In this document: positions 53,077 to 63,591 of the stretch, piece after piece | Layout: each line of letters starts with the position of its first letter | Numbering within the stretch: position 1 is the first letter of the stretch | Source of the DNA: Sipunculus nudus | Lineage: Eukaryota > Annelida > Sipuncula > Golfingiida > Sipunculidae | Direction: 5' to 3' | NCBI GenBank assembly: GCA_026874595.1 | Contig: CM049307.1 | Span: forward strand, 53,105,370 to 53,169,369 | DNA: 64,000 bases | Notes under the pieces: model-generated | What the model saw: the letters and a program-made list of their open reading frames with translations, nothing else | What the model was told of the DNA's origin: nothing | Databases searched by the model: none | Position numbers and translations under genes: made by a program

Positions 53077-53627
53077 CCATCACAAATATCCCCAGGGTCA
53101 TGTAGAGTTACATTATCAAAATTCATGCCTGCTGTAACCTTTGCAGCCACCTTCCTTCGCTTTCTAACTCGAGTCAAAAATTTATTCATATCGATTTCTG
53201 AATCCCTGGCTGTCTCTTCAAACACTTCCCGCTCTCTAATAGAAAAATACTGCCTAAGTTTCCTTCTAAAATCCCTTTTTGCAGCCTTATATTCAACATA
53301 TGAAGCGAAACATTCGCCTCTGGGACGACCCTCATCAACCCATCTGAGTTTCCTCATATTATCGTGCAGGGGTTTCAGTTCATCCCGCCAGCGGGGCTTT
53401 AAGTGAGGACAAAACTTCTTGTGAGGCACAGTATCCCAAGCTGTTTTCACTAGTGCTTGGACCAGACCAGAATAATACTCGTTAATGGATTCTGTACTTA
53501 AGGTATCTTTGACTGGTATGACTAACTGATCCAGCTTGGTGCGTAGAGTATTGCTATAATTACTAATCACAGGATATTTTTGGACCTTTTTCCAGTCAGG
53601 ATGTTTATTGTGAGTAGGCTTATCCAC
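53068..53627 (-). pseudogene. LINE ORF2 linker between endonuclease and RT
   Basis: Reads VDKPTHNKHPDWKK..., a basic region with WRDELKPLHDNMRKLRW and YVEYKAAKRDFRRKLRQY, typical of the segment between endonuclease and RT in non-LTR elements. It ends DICDGWADY, then shifts frame and would continue as FSKLYTPL in the RT frame. A TGA upstream separates it from the endonuclease. Confidence 0.75.
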
Positions 53628-53694
53628 TGGTATCGGCGCTATGGTTAAACCAGCTACTACTGGTCAATGATCAGAAGTATTTAATGAATCATCA

Positions 53695-54306
53695 TCAACG
53701 ATGATACAATACTCGAACTGCAGCCCGTGTTTTTGAATAAAAAATATGATCTATAAGTGATCGTGCGTGCCCATCATAGGGATCAAATGTGTATCGTGGG
53801 CCGCGACAAGTATCCTGCATACACAAAGAAACTAAATCCGCCTCTTCAAGAAACGTGTGCAAGTATTGAACCCTACTACTTAATTTTAGTCTGGAATTCT
53901 GGTAAGGTAATTCGCAGTTTAAATCTCCGAGGATCACGACATCCATCAGCAAAGAATATTCATTATATAAACTATACAATATGTCAATGCTGTCTATGTA
54001 TTGTTGTATTGTATAATTTGAACTCGGGAGATATACACCAATGATAATCAACACTCTACTGTTAGGAAAATCAACGCGCAACCCTATGATACGGTCATCA
54101 TCTATACCCTGTATAAGTGAAATAAACTTATCTAAACTCCGCTTCCAGAGGAAAGCAACACCCCCTTTTCCTCTCCTATGCGAACTTAAGGGGTCTAAAC
54201 TCTTATCTGACACACCCCAGGACGTATAGTTCTTATGTATTGAAGATAAAAAACATAACTTATCATTAAAGAGCCAGTGTTCAAGTACAATGCAGTGTGA
54301 TTGCAA
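53695..54306 (-). pseudogene. LINE apurinic-like endonuclease, N-terminally truncated
   Basis: About 203 residues starting at the EHWLF motif (the usual LQEHWL), so the first ~30-40 residues with the NxRG-type motif are missing. Conserved features: GGVAFLWKRSL, VYLPSS, ILGDLNCEL (GDLN) and SLIDHIFYSK (S-x-IDH). The family nicks target DNA to prime reverse transcription. The frame breaks at the oligo-A after YSK near 53740. Confidence 0.8.
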
Positions 54307-55239
54307 GAAAAATTGTCGCTAATTCGCGTATTCTCTCGCAATTGTTGTGTCTCCAACTAGTCGCAAGCTGTCGCAGTTCAATGAGATACAACCTTAATAT
54401 ATGAAAGACCACATTAAGAAATCTACAACAGATATACAATTAAAATGTGTATGGTGAAAAAGACAACTCAATTCAACATAATGCCAGCATGTTTGGTTTT
54501 CAGACTGACTGATGACTGATCAGATAACATTCTAAATACAGAATGCTCATATATGGCCAGAATGTAAAAACCCAATGTTAAAACGTAAATTTACCAGGTG
54601 ACTGGGAAAAATCACTGACGGCGGCGTGAAGATGTACGGACAACGCCTATGTACGGACAACGGTTACGTATGAATAAAAACAGCCCAATTAAAAACTCTA
54701 CAGAATGATTTTTTTTGCAGACAACGGATATTGAATATGCACCTATGAACACCACCATAAAAGCTTAATTTGACATGGTGAAGGATATACGTGTAGTGCT
54801 CAAAACATCTACGGTCTACGCACACGGATAAATGGAAACAACCTATACTAAGTTATAGAGCGGTTTTTTGGGATCTATGTGCACCGGTGCAAAACCATCG
54901 TAAAGTGTATGTGTGTGTGGGTGTGTGTTGGATGGGTGTGGGGGGGGGGTCCAAAAAGAAAAGTGAGGCAAATTCGCGCATAAAGAAATAAATACTATCC
55001 ATTGAGGCGATGCAGTACTTAAGTCGATATGCCATTTTAAAGAGATAAAAGACCTAAAACCGAACTGAAAAACGTATTAATTAATAAGCAAAAAACTTAT
55101 CCGTGTTCGCATCCGTACAAGTTAACACGTATTGCTTTACACTCCTTTTCCACTAACTACTAACATCCTCACTGGGGCAAACGAATTAAAACACGCTGAC
55201 GATTTGGAATGACGATTTAGATTACATCAAATTTGAGAA

Positions 55240-55241
55240 AT

Positions 55242-55302
<61 letters not shown>
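55240..55302. repeat. (TA)n microsatellite
   Basis: An uninterrupted TA run of about 60 bases. The flanking 54380-55240 has no gene signal; a TGTGTGTGTGGG tract and G run lie at 54905-54948. Confidence 0.95.
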
Positions 55303-55305
<3 letters not shown>

Positions 55306-55980
55306 GCAAATAATGCGAGACATATTAAACACTTCTACTACGCACTGTGTATTTTCGGTTTACATAACTAGAGGATTAATGAAGTCAAAACCACATTTGA
55401 TCAGTAAGAGTATAAATGTTTAATTTTATACAGCTATATACAAAACATTTAACAGTACCGGTATCGCCTTTTCGGTCAATAAGTGCGGGTAATGCATGCG
55501 GATTTTTATACTCCAGCAGTGACTGTTAATCCACTTCAGGGCAGTGGTTTAGCAGCCTTTTAATAGGGGACAGTGATGTTTTATTAAAAACTAGACCAAA
55601 TGTCTGTCACACAGTCAAAGTTTAAGAGCTTGCTCCTAAAACTGCCATTTGGGGCCAACATGCAGGGCCTGAACTCTTATAGCGCCTGCTCCCAAAACTC
55701 CAAGAAACACAAGGTCACTTAAATTCTGAATAACCGACAATCTTTAAGTATTTGAAACCCCTTTTTGGCAAATAATCGGCCAAAAAAAGGGCTTATAGGT
55801 TTGCTCTCAACGTGACGATACTGCATTAGAGACCAATATGCAGGGTCTGCACTGAATAGAGCCTGTTCCCAGAATTACCAAAAACACAAGTCCACTCAAT
55901 TTCTGAATAACCGAAAGTCATTAAGTTGGGAATAACCCCTTTTTGGCTTTATATTATCCCCCCAAAGGGCTTAGACTGAC
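55303..55980. other. No gene; short repeated phrases
   Basis: Two similar ~175-base segments (55630-55800 and 55810-55970) share CTCCCAAAACTCCAAGAAACACAAG-type phrases, TGAATAACCGA and CCCCTTTTTGGC. Non-coding. Confidence 0.5.
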
Positions 55981-56515
55981 AGTCTGTGACCGTGGCCGTT
56001 ATGTCCCCGTAAACCGGTTGTGTAAGGGCCACGGATGCATTACCTGGTGATATAGCACAGGCGATTCCTAGAAGTAAAGTACATGTATACGTATTGGCCA
56101 AGTAATGTGACATAGGAGTTTGCTACTTACATTTACATTTTTATATATATGTAAATTAAATATTGACTGTCTGTGACCGTGGCCGTTAGGTAGCCGTGAT
56201 TGTGTGAGAGGCCAAGGGTACACATTACGTGTTGGTATAGCACAGGCGATTCCTAGAAGCAAAGTATACGTATGGGACCGCCGGAAATTGTGGCATAGGA
56301 TGTTGCTGCTCGCCACCACGTAAAAAATACATTTCCTACATATGAATCAAATACTGACCTGTGACCGTGGCAGTTTTGCCCCGTAAACAGGCTGAGGAAG
56401 GGCCACAAGTGCATTGCATGGTGATATAGCACAGGCGATTCCTAGAAGCAACGTACGCATGGGCCCCGGAATGGTGTCGTAGGAGGTTGTTGCTCATCAT
56501 GACATACGATTGCCT

Positions 56516-56567
<52 letters not shown>

Positions 56568-57245
56568 TAGGAGGTTGTTTCTCGTTATGACATACAATTG
56601 CCTTATATTATACATATATCAAATACTGATTGAATGTCTTTGTGACCGTGGCCGTTTTGTCCCCGTAAACAGGCTGCATGCATAAGGGCCACGAGTGCAT
56701 TGCATGGTGATAAAGCACATGCGATTCCTAAAAGCAAAGTTCGCATGGGCCCCGGAATGGTGTCGTAGGAGGTTGTTGCTCATCATGACAAACAATTGTC
56801 TTATAATGACCACGAGGTGATTATATGTTGATATAGCACAGGCAATTCCTAGAAGCAAGTATACCTGTGGGCCCGGAAAATGTGGCATGGGAAGTTGCTG
56901 CTCGCCACTACATACAAATACATTGTCCTACATATATATAACAATGTTTAAACTGAATGATTATGTCTGTGACCGTGGCCGTTAGGTCCCCGTAAACTGG
57001 CAGTCTAAGGGCCACCAGTGCATTACATGGTGATAAAGCACATGCGATTCCTAGAAGCAAAGTACGCATGGGCCCCGGAATTGGCTTGTAGAAGATGGTT
57101 GCTTATCATGACATACAATTACCTTATATTATACATATATATCAAATACAGACTGGCCGTGTATGTGACCGTGGCCCTTAGGTACCCGGAAACTGGCTGT
57201 ATAAGGGCCACGAGTTCATTACATGGTGATATTTCTTGTAACCAG
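55981..57245 (-). repeat. ~203-bp satellite array, inverted block
   Basis: GTGACCGTGGCCGTTA(G/T)GT-CCCGTAAAC, ATAGCACAGGCGATTCCTAGAAGC and GTGGCATAGGATGTTGCTGCTC are the reverse complements of the phrases in 47690-49810. About seven diverged units start near 55985, 56165, 56360, 56640, 56965 and 57160. A (TA)n run (56519-56566) interrupts one unit. Confidence 0.8.
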
Positions 57246-57361
57246 AGTTTGGGCAGGCCTTTTTTCATGCAGGCCAAGAGAGGTCATATATATTGAGAGA
57301 ATCGGATAAAAAGGGGCAAAGTATATATTAATGGGTCCCGCGTATAGGAAAACGGATACGA

Positions 57362-59545
57362 ATGCTTCTTGAAATTTTATTGGCCGAAACTAGCAAAGCA
57401 ATTATCATACAGGTCATACAGAAATTTCAACTAGGTGATTTCACAAATCATCTAAACCATGCACCCTTTCATGTTGGCGAAATTTTCGATCATGTAAACG
57501 ACCAATTTTGGTATTTTAATAGCCTATATAGAACTAAACTAGATCATCATGCCCTTGTTCAAACAAAAAGATTCGAACAAAACAAGTGTTTATGAAAAGG
57601 AGACTTCGGAAAGCACTGCATAGAAAATCAGCTTTACGCAGAAAATATAATCACTTCCCAACAAAATCAAATTGTGAAATATATAAAAAAACAACGCAAT
57701 TTAGTAACTAAAATACGAAGAGAGTCCATTAGGGAATATTTTCAGGAAAAAATGTACTTCAATTAGAGATAAAGATTTTTGGCCAACAGTTAAACCTTTT
57801 ATCGTAAATAAGTTAAATAAATGTGACAGTAATTTATAACTTATGGACAACAGTGAATTAATAATTGATAAACAAGAGGTTTAAAATGATTTTTATATTA
57901 ATATTGCAAATGAGATTGGGTCTAAAATTGAAACAAATACAATCGATATGTTAGACGAAGAGTTTATTGATTACTCAGTACAAAAGCATAGAAACCATCC
58001 TAGTGTTAAAACAATCATAGACCTTCAAATTAACAGTGGCGTAAACAAATTTCACTTTAAACATATGTGTTAATAAAATACATAAATATATACAAAACTT
58101 AAATCATAAAAAGGCCACTAGTTACGATCAAATTCCAGCCAAAATTTTGACACTTGGTGCAGATCCAGTGGCCCCCTCAAATATGTTGTATTGTTAATAC
58201 AACTTTAGAAACGGGCTCATTTCTGGATAGTCTTAAATGTGTCGAAGTAGTTCCTGTTTACAAACAAATCAGACCATATGACAAAAAAAAATTATCGGCC
58301 TGTGAGTCTATTACCAAGTATCTCTAAAGTTTTTGAAAAGATTATAAATGAACAGATGCAGTAATTTTTAAACTGTGTAGTAAGTAAGGAGATATCTGCA
58401 TATAGAAAAGGACATTGAACAGACAGTGTCTTAATATACCTTCCTGAAATCTGGAAAAAACAACATTAGATAAAAATCAGAAAGTAAGAGCAGTTCTAAT
58501 GGACCTAAGTAAAGCTTTTGATTGTTTACCATTTGACTTATTGGTGGCAACACTGGAAGCATATGGTATGTCAGATATAAGCTCTTCTGCTTATAACTAA
58601 TTATATAAGAAATAGGAAACAGAGAGTTAAAGTTGGGGGTAGCCGTAGCAAGTGGAGCAATATGGCAATATAGAAAATTAATTTTCACAGAAAATATACC
58701 AACATCATGAAAAAAGGTGCAAAATTACTGCATGCACTTAAAAGACTGAGAAACAACATAGACTCAGACTGTTGTCTTACATTACTTAGATGTTATATAC
58801 TGAGTCACATGATGTATTGTTGTACTGTATGGCACTTTACTTATAGGAAAAATACAAAATTAATAGAAAAAATGCAGGAACGAGGTTTACGATATGCCGT
58901 TAAAGACTACATAAACACATAAGATAACCTCCTGTTAAAATCAAATTTACCTTCGCTGGAAACGGCCAGAAGAAGAACAGTGTTCATTACAGTCTTTAAA
59001 ATACTTCATGGTCTAGGCCCAGTGTATCTAAATGAATAACTATGCAAAACAAATAGACATTATAATTTAAGAAATAGTGAAAATAAACTTCTACTACAGT
59101 ATAAAACACAGAAATATGGGGCATCAGGACTCTTCAACATCAAGGTGTGAAAGAGTCGAACTCTCTGCCTGAAGAATTCAAGGCTTGTTCAGAACTCAAT
59201 ACATTTAAAAGATTCTGTATAAAGTATTGTCTTAATCATTTTTAATCTTTATCATATCCCAGTGGTTTTATTATTCCAGTATACAATTTTAACTGAATCA
59301 TCATTTTTGACTGTCATTTTAAAACCAGTATCACCATACAATGAACACGAATGATGGACTGATACTACAGTGGAATGTGTAAACACCATAATTTTTATCT
59401 TGTATCTTGACTCTTATGTTTTATAGTATTGGTTTTCATAACAAAACGTATGTATGTAGTCGGTGACAGAAGCACTGTGAGCTTATTTTGAATATGTTGA
59501 CCATAGAAAACCGACTTTAGATAAAACTGATCTTATCTTATCTTT
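57362..59545 (+). mobile_element. Degraded LINE with deleted catalytic region
   Basis: Pre-RT region (57362-57760: HLNHAPFHVGEIFDHVNDQF..., then RKALHRKSALRRKYNH in another frame), RT fragments (58095-58160 KKATSYDQIPAKIL; 58285-58360 RPVSLLPSISKVFEKII; 58485-58560 VRAVLMDLSKAFDCLPFDLL), then C-terminal part (58707-58922) and the terminal ...NSLPEEFKACSELNTFKRF (59158-59245). Many stops and shifts. The tail carries CTTATCTTATC (59529), a common LINE 3' microsatellite. The endonuclease is absent. It belongs to a different clade from the first LINE. Confidence 0.8.
58707..58922 (+). pseudogene. LINE RT C-terminal fragment
   Basis: 71 residues: KLLHALKRLRNNIDSDCCL...YILSHMMYCCTVWHFTYRKNTKLIEKMQERGLRY, the conserved segment after the RT thumb in CR1-like elements. 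About 130 residues including motif C (xxDD) that should lie between the AFDCLP motif and this fragment are missing; the join is near 58650-58700. Confidence 0.8.
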
Positions 59546-59619
59546 CTATATCAAACGCAGTACGATTATATGAATGTGGTTAAACTCGATTGGAACTTTA
59601 AGTGATTTTTAGTATAAAT

Positions 59620-59621
59620 GT

Positions 59622-59708
<87 letters not shown>

Positions 59709-59725
59709 TATATATATATATGTAA
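59620..59725. repeat. (TA)n microsatellite with AAG interruptions
   Basis: TA runs broken twice by TATAAGTATA at about 59659 and 59705. The following 59726-60240 is AT-rich without features. Confidence 0.95.
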
Positions 59726-60240
59726 ATAATCTCAGAACGTAAAATGTCAGAGCTTTTTTATTGGTCTTTTCATTTTATTGGCTAACCCAATTATACATGA
59801 CAGATTTAACAAAAACAATTTATTATTATTCAACTTCCTTTCATTTCATGGATTTTCTCTTTCGGTTGTAACAAGGTATTATGTTTTAATTTTTTTTATG
59901 ATTTAAAAAAAATATCATAAGTTATATATCGGTACTAGGAATAATATTTCAATCTAATATTATAAGTAAACGAGTACTTATTTCCATAGTATATATATTT
60001 TATACTCACATTATATATTACTTTATTAATATATATTTCATTTATAAAAAAAATATTCCTGTTACCAAATATTGTATATAAAGTATTTATTTTAACAATT
60101 AATATTTTTATTATAGCGATAATTAATTTAAAAAAATATTCCTTGAATAAAATGCACCCAATGTGTGCAAGTTTATAATTTCCTTTCAGGTGGAATAAAA
60201 AAAAAACAATAATGAGCAATTAATTGTCGATTTAACCAAT

Positions 60241-60367
60241 ATTGAAAGAGGAGTACAGAGGCGTAGCCAAGGGGGGCCGCAGGGGGCCATGCCCCCCCCC
60301 CCCCCCCCCCGGCCCCGGCGCATCCAGTACTCGCCGTCCTTTCGGAACTTTACTTAAGCTAATACTA

Positions 60368-60403
<36 letters not shown>

Positions 60404-60480
60404 TCGCGCATTAAATTGCCTTTGCTATAAATGGCGGATCCGGAGGGGGCGCCTTCGGCGCGCGGCCCCCGCTGAGCTGC
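60241..60480. repeat. Poly-C/GGATCC repeat, (TG)n and GGATCCGG end
   Basis: A C run (60293-60310), GGCCCCGGCGCATCC, (TG)12 at 60377-60401 and GGCGGATCCGGAGGGGGCGCC at 60431. Probably a GGATCC-type MITE with a microsatellite. The open frames through it are artefacts. Confidence 0.6.
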
Positions 60481-60609
60481 AATATCTCTCCTTTTATCTA
60501 ATTTCCCAATTTTCTTGATTAATTTTCGTTTTTCATATTTCATTTTATTAATTGGCAATTAGATTTTGTATAGGTTATCTGCAATTTATTACTTTCAAAT
60601 TTATTAGTT

Positions 60610-60773
60610 GAGGATGAGGATATTTATGAACAGCTGCAGAAGAACTGCAGAGCACCAGACCCTGGTTGGGGTCGACCGTGATCAATCTCACGGTTCCTCT
60701 GGTGATACTAGTACTCGAACTCGCGATCTGTGCTCTTAGGAGTCTTGTGTGCTATCTAGATCACGGACTCCGG
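60610..60773 (-). mobile_element. tRNA-derived SINE
   Basis: The minus strand from 60773 reads GGAGTCCGTGATCTAGATAG (box-A-like TGATCTAGATAGCAC) and then CGCGAGTTCGAGTAC (box-B-like GTTCGAGTAC, 60712-60724), at tRNA-like spacing of about 50 bases. A GC-rich tail with a GTGAGATTGATCACGG-type pairing follows to about 60610. The tRNA fold is decayed. Confidence 0.55.
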
Positions 60774-60780
60774 TAAAATT

Positions 60781-61615
60781 GAAAGTTTAAGGCAAAAATA
60801 AAAGGTATGGTTCTCAGGCAACGCCCGCCTCAATTTTTTTCCCCCGCATCAATTTTTTTTATTTTGATTTTCATTTTTCAAGAAGATAAAATAGTACAAT
60901 TTTGATAAGATTTCCTTTGTAATGTAGTGCTTTTACCTGTTTAGCCAAAAATTCTGTATTTTCATGCTTTTCCCTGATCAATATGACATTTTATCAAAAC
61001 ATACAAAAAGGGTAAAAAATAAAATATCGCCCGGCATTTTAAAGGTCATATTTTGCAAGTTATAAACGTATAAATGCCCTTTGTGCCTTTCACTGTAACA
61101 TGTTGAAATCGATTGAAATTTTATATACTAATTTTGAAGAAATTTAAACAGTAAACATTGAGCCTCTCTACAGTTTGACTACCCAACGCAAAGACATAAG
61201 GGAACATAATAATAATATAATAATAATAATAATAATAATAATATATAAATACATATACACGTATATATTACAGTTTTCATAGCACCCATACATGCATATT
61301 AGCACCCCGTTCCCCCCCCCCCCCCCCAATTTTCGAATTTCTGGATCCACCACTGATCATGGCCCCCTTCCCTCCCTCAATCCTGGCTACCCTTGGGGTA
61401 AATGACAAACACGCAGCCACACAAAAACAGGCACAAACAAAAAGTAAAGCTTCCAAAAATAACATCGTTTTATTGGGCACGAAATGACGTGGATTGCATT
61501 GCCCGTTATAAAAAGGTACGAATTGCATTGGTTACGTGCGTATGGTAACGCTTGATCGTGGCTGCAAGCTATGGCTCTTAACCCGAAACCGGGCCTGCTC
61601 CATACCTCCACATTT
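60781..61615. other. No gene; AT-rich with microsatellites
   Basis: Contains an (AAT)n run (61207-61245), a C run (61313-61327) and a TGGATCCACCACTGATCATGG end of the poly-C repeat group (61340). No coding exon recognised. Confidence 0.55.
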
Positions 61616-61624
61616 CCCAAAACG

Positions 61625-62987
61625 GGGTCTGTCTAAAACGCGGAGAATCCGCGGAGAGATGGAGAATTCGTGGAGAATTTGCGGAGAGTTTTTATATTCA
61701 ATGATACTTTTAAATACACATTAAAATCACTTAAAATCTCCAACTATTTTACTCTTGACATATTTGCACACTGTTAAATGACCGAAAATTTTAAAAGCTG
61801 TACATAATTAAGCATTTTATACTGAACAATGTAGACTCACCGCCGAGTGAATGCGTTACGCAAAATCTAACGCACGTCTGAGTCACCAGCTGACATTGAA
61901 AGATCTTTAGACGAAACCGCAAAACACCTTATATTTCAACTGTCTATTGTGCAAACCAAAACAAAACCATGCACATGTATCAAATTAACAGGTGGTGAAC
62001 AAAATATATAATATAATAAATAGATGAAAAAAACTATCACCATGCATTTAGGCCTAAAGTGTAAAGATCCAATATACATGCACAAACAAAAATTGAAACA
62101 CAAACATTCGACTTTACACACTTTATACACAAAAAAATGCTCCTTTAGGTAAATGAATCATATTGGCAGTAGGATTTTTAAAAATAAAAGAAAAAATAAT
62201 CAATATATATTGTGATCACAGTAAAAGAATTATATTTTTTAGCCTCTGTACAAAATACATCACATTTCTTTCTGACACTAATAACACAGAGTATAATAAT
62301 AATAAAAAAAAAAAAAAATATAGCCCAAGGTACACATACATACAGCAATAGCATAAGAACTTATTTGCACAGTCTTAAAAAAACATTTCATTAATTGTTT
62401 TAGTTAATTTAAAGACAAATGCACATTTAAAATGAAACCACTGATTATTTTTCCCATTTTTTATCACAGCCAATAATGTCTTCGAATACATCTCCTAACC
62501 CTCATTCACATTCAATCCCTATGGTACAGTAGCATTATATTTAGGCTTTTGTATTCTAGGAGAAAGTTTAATTTTAGGAAATGTTGTAAAAATGACTGAA
62601 CTGAAACAAGAAACTAAGTGTTTTTGCATTAATCCCTGGTTAAAATGTTCAATTTGTTTAATTTCTGGATTAGAACAAAAATCAACTGCACTTGCAAACG
62701 AAAATAATAACCCACAGTCACCTGGTGCTATTCGTTGTCTCTGGCGTGGCACAAATACAATCTTAAGAGAAGAACCTGCTTGCCCAAACAACTGAGAGCT
62801 GAATTTAACTCCATGTACAGATTTTTAATCATTCGGTCATTTAACAGTAAATATGTTAAGAGTAATATATTTTGAGATTATAAGTGATTTTAATGTGTAT
62901 TTAAAAGTATCATTGCATATAAACTCTCCGCAAATTCTCCGCGAATTCTCCATCTCTCCGCGGATTCTCCGCTTTTTAGACAGACCC
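61625..62987. mobile_element. Mutator-like DNA transposon with ~180-bp TIRs
   Basis: Termini GGGTCTGTCTAAAA are inverted over about 180 bases (61625-61806 against 62810-62987, about 90% identical by eye). The perfect 9-bp direct repeat CCCAAAACG flanks it (61616-61624 and 62988-62996). Within 70 bases of each end are four or five copies of a GCGGAGA/GGAGAATTC motif, likely transposase binding sites. Length 1363 bp. No transposase is present, but a protease-like fragment is encoded on the minus strand. A 9-bp duplication with long TIRs is the hallmark of MULEs. Confidence 0.85.
62519..62791 (-). pseudogene. Ulp1-like (C48) cysteine protease fragment inside the MULE
   Basis: A 90-residue open frame, without a true ATG, has QRQRIAPGDCGLLFSFASAV (around residues 17-36), then FNQGLMQKHLVSCF (50-63). 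Q-x(n)-DCG followed by a hydrophobic helix and F-x-Q-x2-M/L-x2-HL-x2-C is the end of the Ulp1-type peptidase fold, with the cysteine as nucleophile. The upstream catalytic His and Asp regions are absent, so it is a relic or one exon. Upstream reading stops inside the right TIR. Such domains are SUMO-protease-like and are known as passengers of some transposons. Confidence 0.55.
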
Positions 62988-63126
62988 CCCAAAACGTGGC
63001 CGCTTTCTAGCCCTAGCTCCCGTGCTCTTACCTTGCTACGCTGTTCGAGAGCCCTAGAACACTAGTAGAAGATCCTATGAGAAATCTGGAGACATTCACT
63101 TGACAATAAATTTCTGATATATCTGA

Positions 63127-63591
63127 ACAAGGCCTACAGGAAAAGCCTGTGCAAAGTTTGGGAGTATGAATGGAGATTTATTTTTAAAATTTAATATTGA
63201 ACCTCTTATGTCCTGCAAATCTACCTTAGTCATTATGGACGTTTCGGACCTGGAAGTTTCGGACTAGTACATTTTAAAACTAGGAAATATATCAGTCAGG
63301 ATATTTCGTGTATATGCATGTTCTTTTTGCTATGGAGGATTATTGGGACAGATAAACGGACAATTTGGCACATGGTTTCAGAGATGAACATGTTTTTTAG
63401 CTTCTTCCCTATAAAATCTAAGGAAATGCAGTTAGCCAAGAAATAAGCAAAAATTCGATAGAAATTTTAAGATGACTAATTTTTTGCAAAAAAAATTGGT
63501 GATGCTAGCTCCTGCCCCTTTTGAGATAGCTATGACGCACGACGGACAACGGACGATGCCACACCATTACATAAGCTAACATATTCGCTAA
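63127..63591 (+). mobile_element. Family G, short copy
   Basis: The 5' end is ACAAGGCCTACAGG (63127) with hairpin AGGCCTACAGG...CCTGTGC, then the body shared with 11800-11950 (GTTTGGGAGTATGAATGGA, TTTAAAATTTAATATTGA). The 3' end is CATAAGCTAACATATTCGCTA at 63571-63591. Confidence 0.7.

Larger units (their letters stand above)
50463..54306 (-). mobile_element. 5'-truncated LINE (non-LTR retrotransposon)
   Basis: On the minus strand the order is endonuclease fragment (54306-53695), linker (53627-53068), reverse transcriptase and C-terminal Cys region (53076-50875), then a ~410-bp 3' UTR ending with GGAAATAAAGAATATCAATC near 50463 (an AATAAA signal). At least three lesions are visible: a one-base shift near 53740, a TGA after TSDH near 53668, and a lost T near 53066. 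The element is therefore not active as sequenced. Clade is not resolved (Jockey/CR1/I group). No clear target duplication was found. Confidence 0.85.

Noticed and set aside
51973-53406. Plus-strand open frames within the LINE
   Set aside because: They are antisense to the reverse transcriptase and have no features of their own.
50463-54380. Target-site duplication of the first LINE
   Set aside because: Similar CGA-rich motifs lie on both sides, but I could not find an exact duplicated string.
60700-60773. Functional tRNA gene on the minus strand
   Set aside because: The stems are decayed and a SINE-like tail follows.
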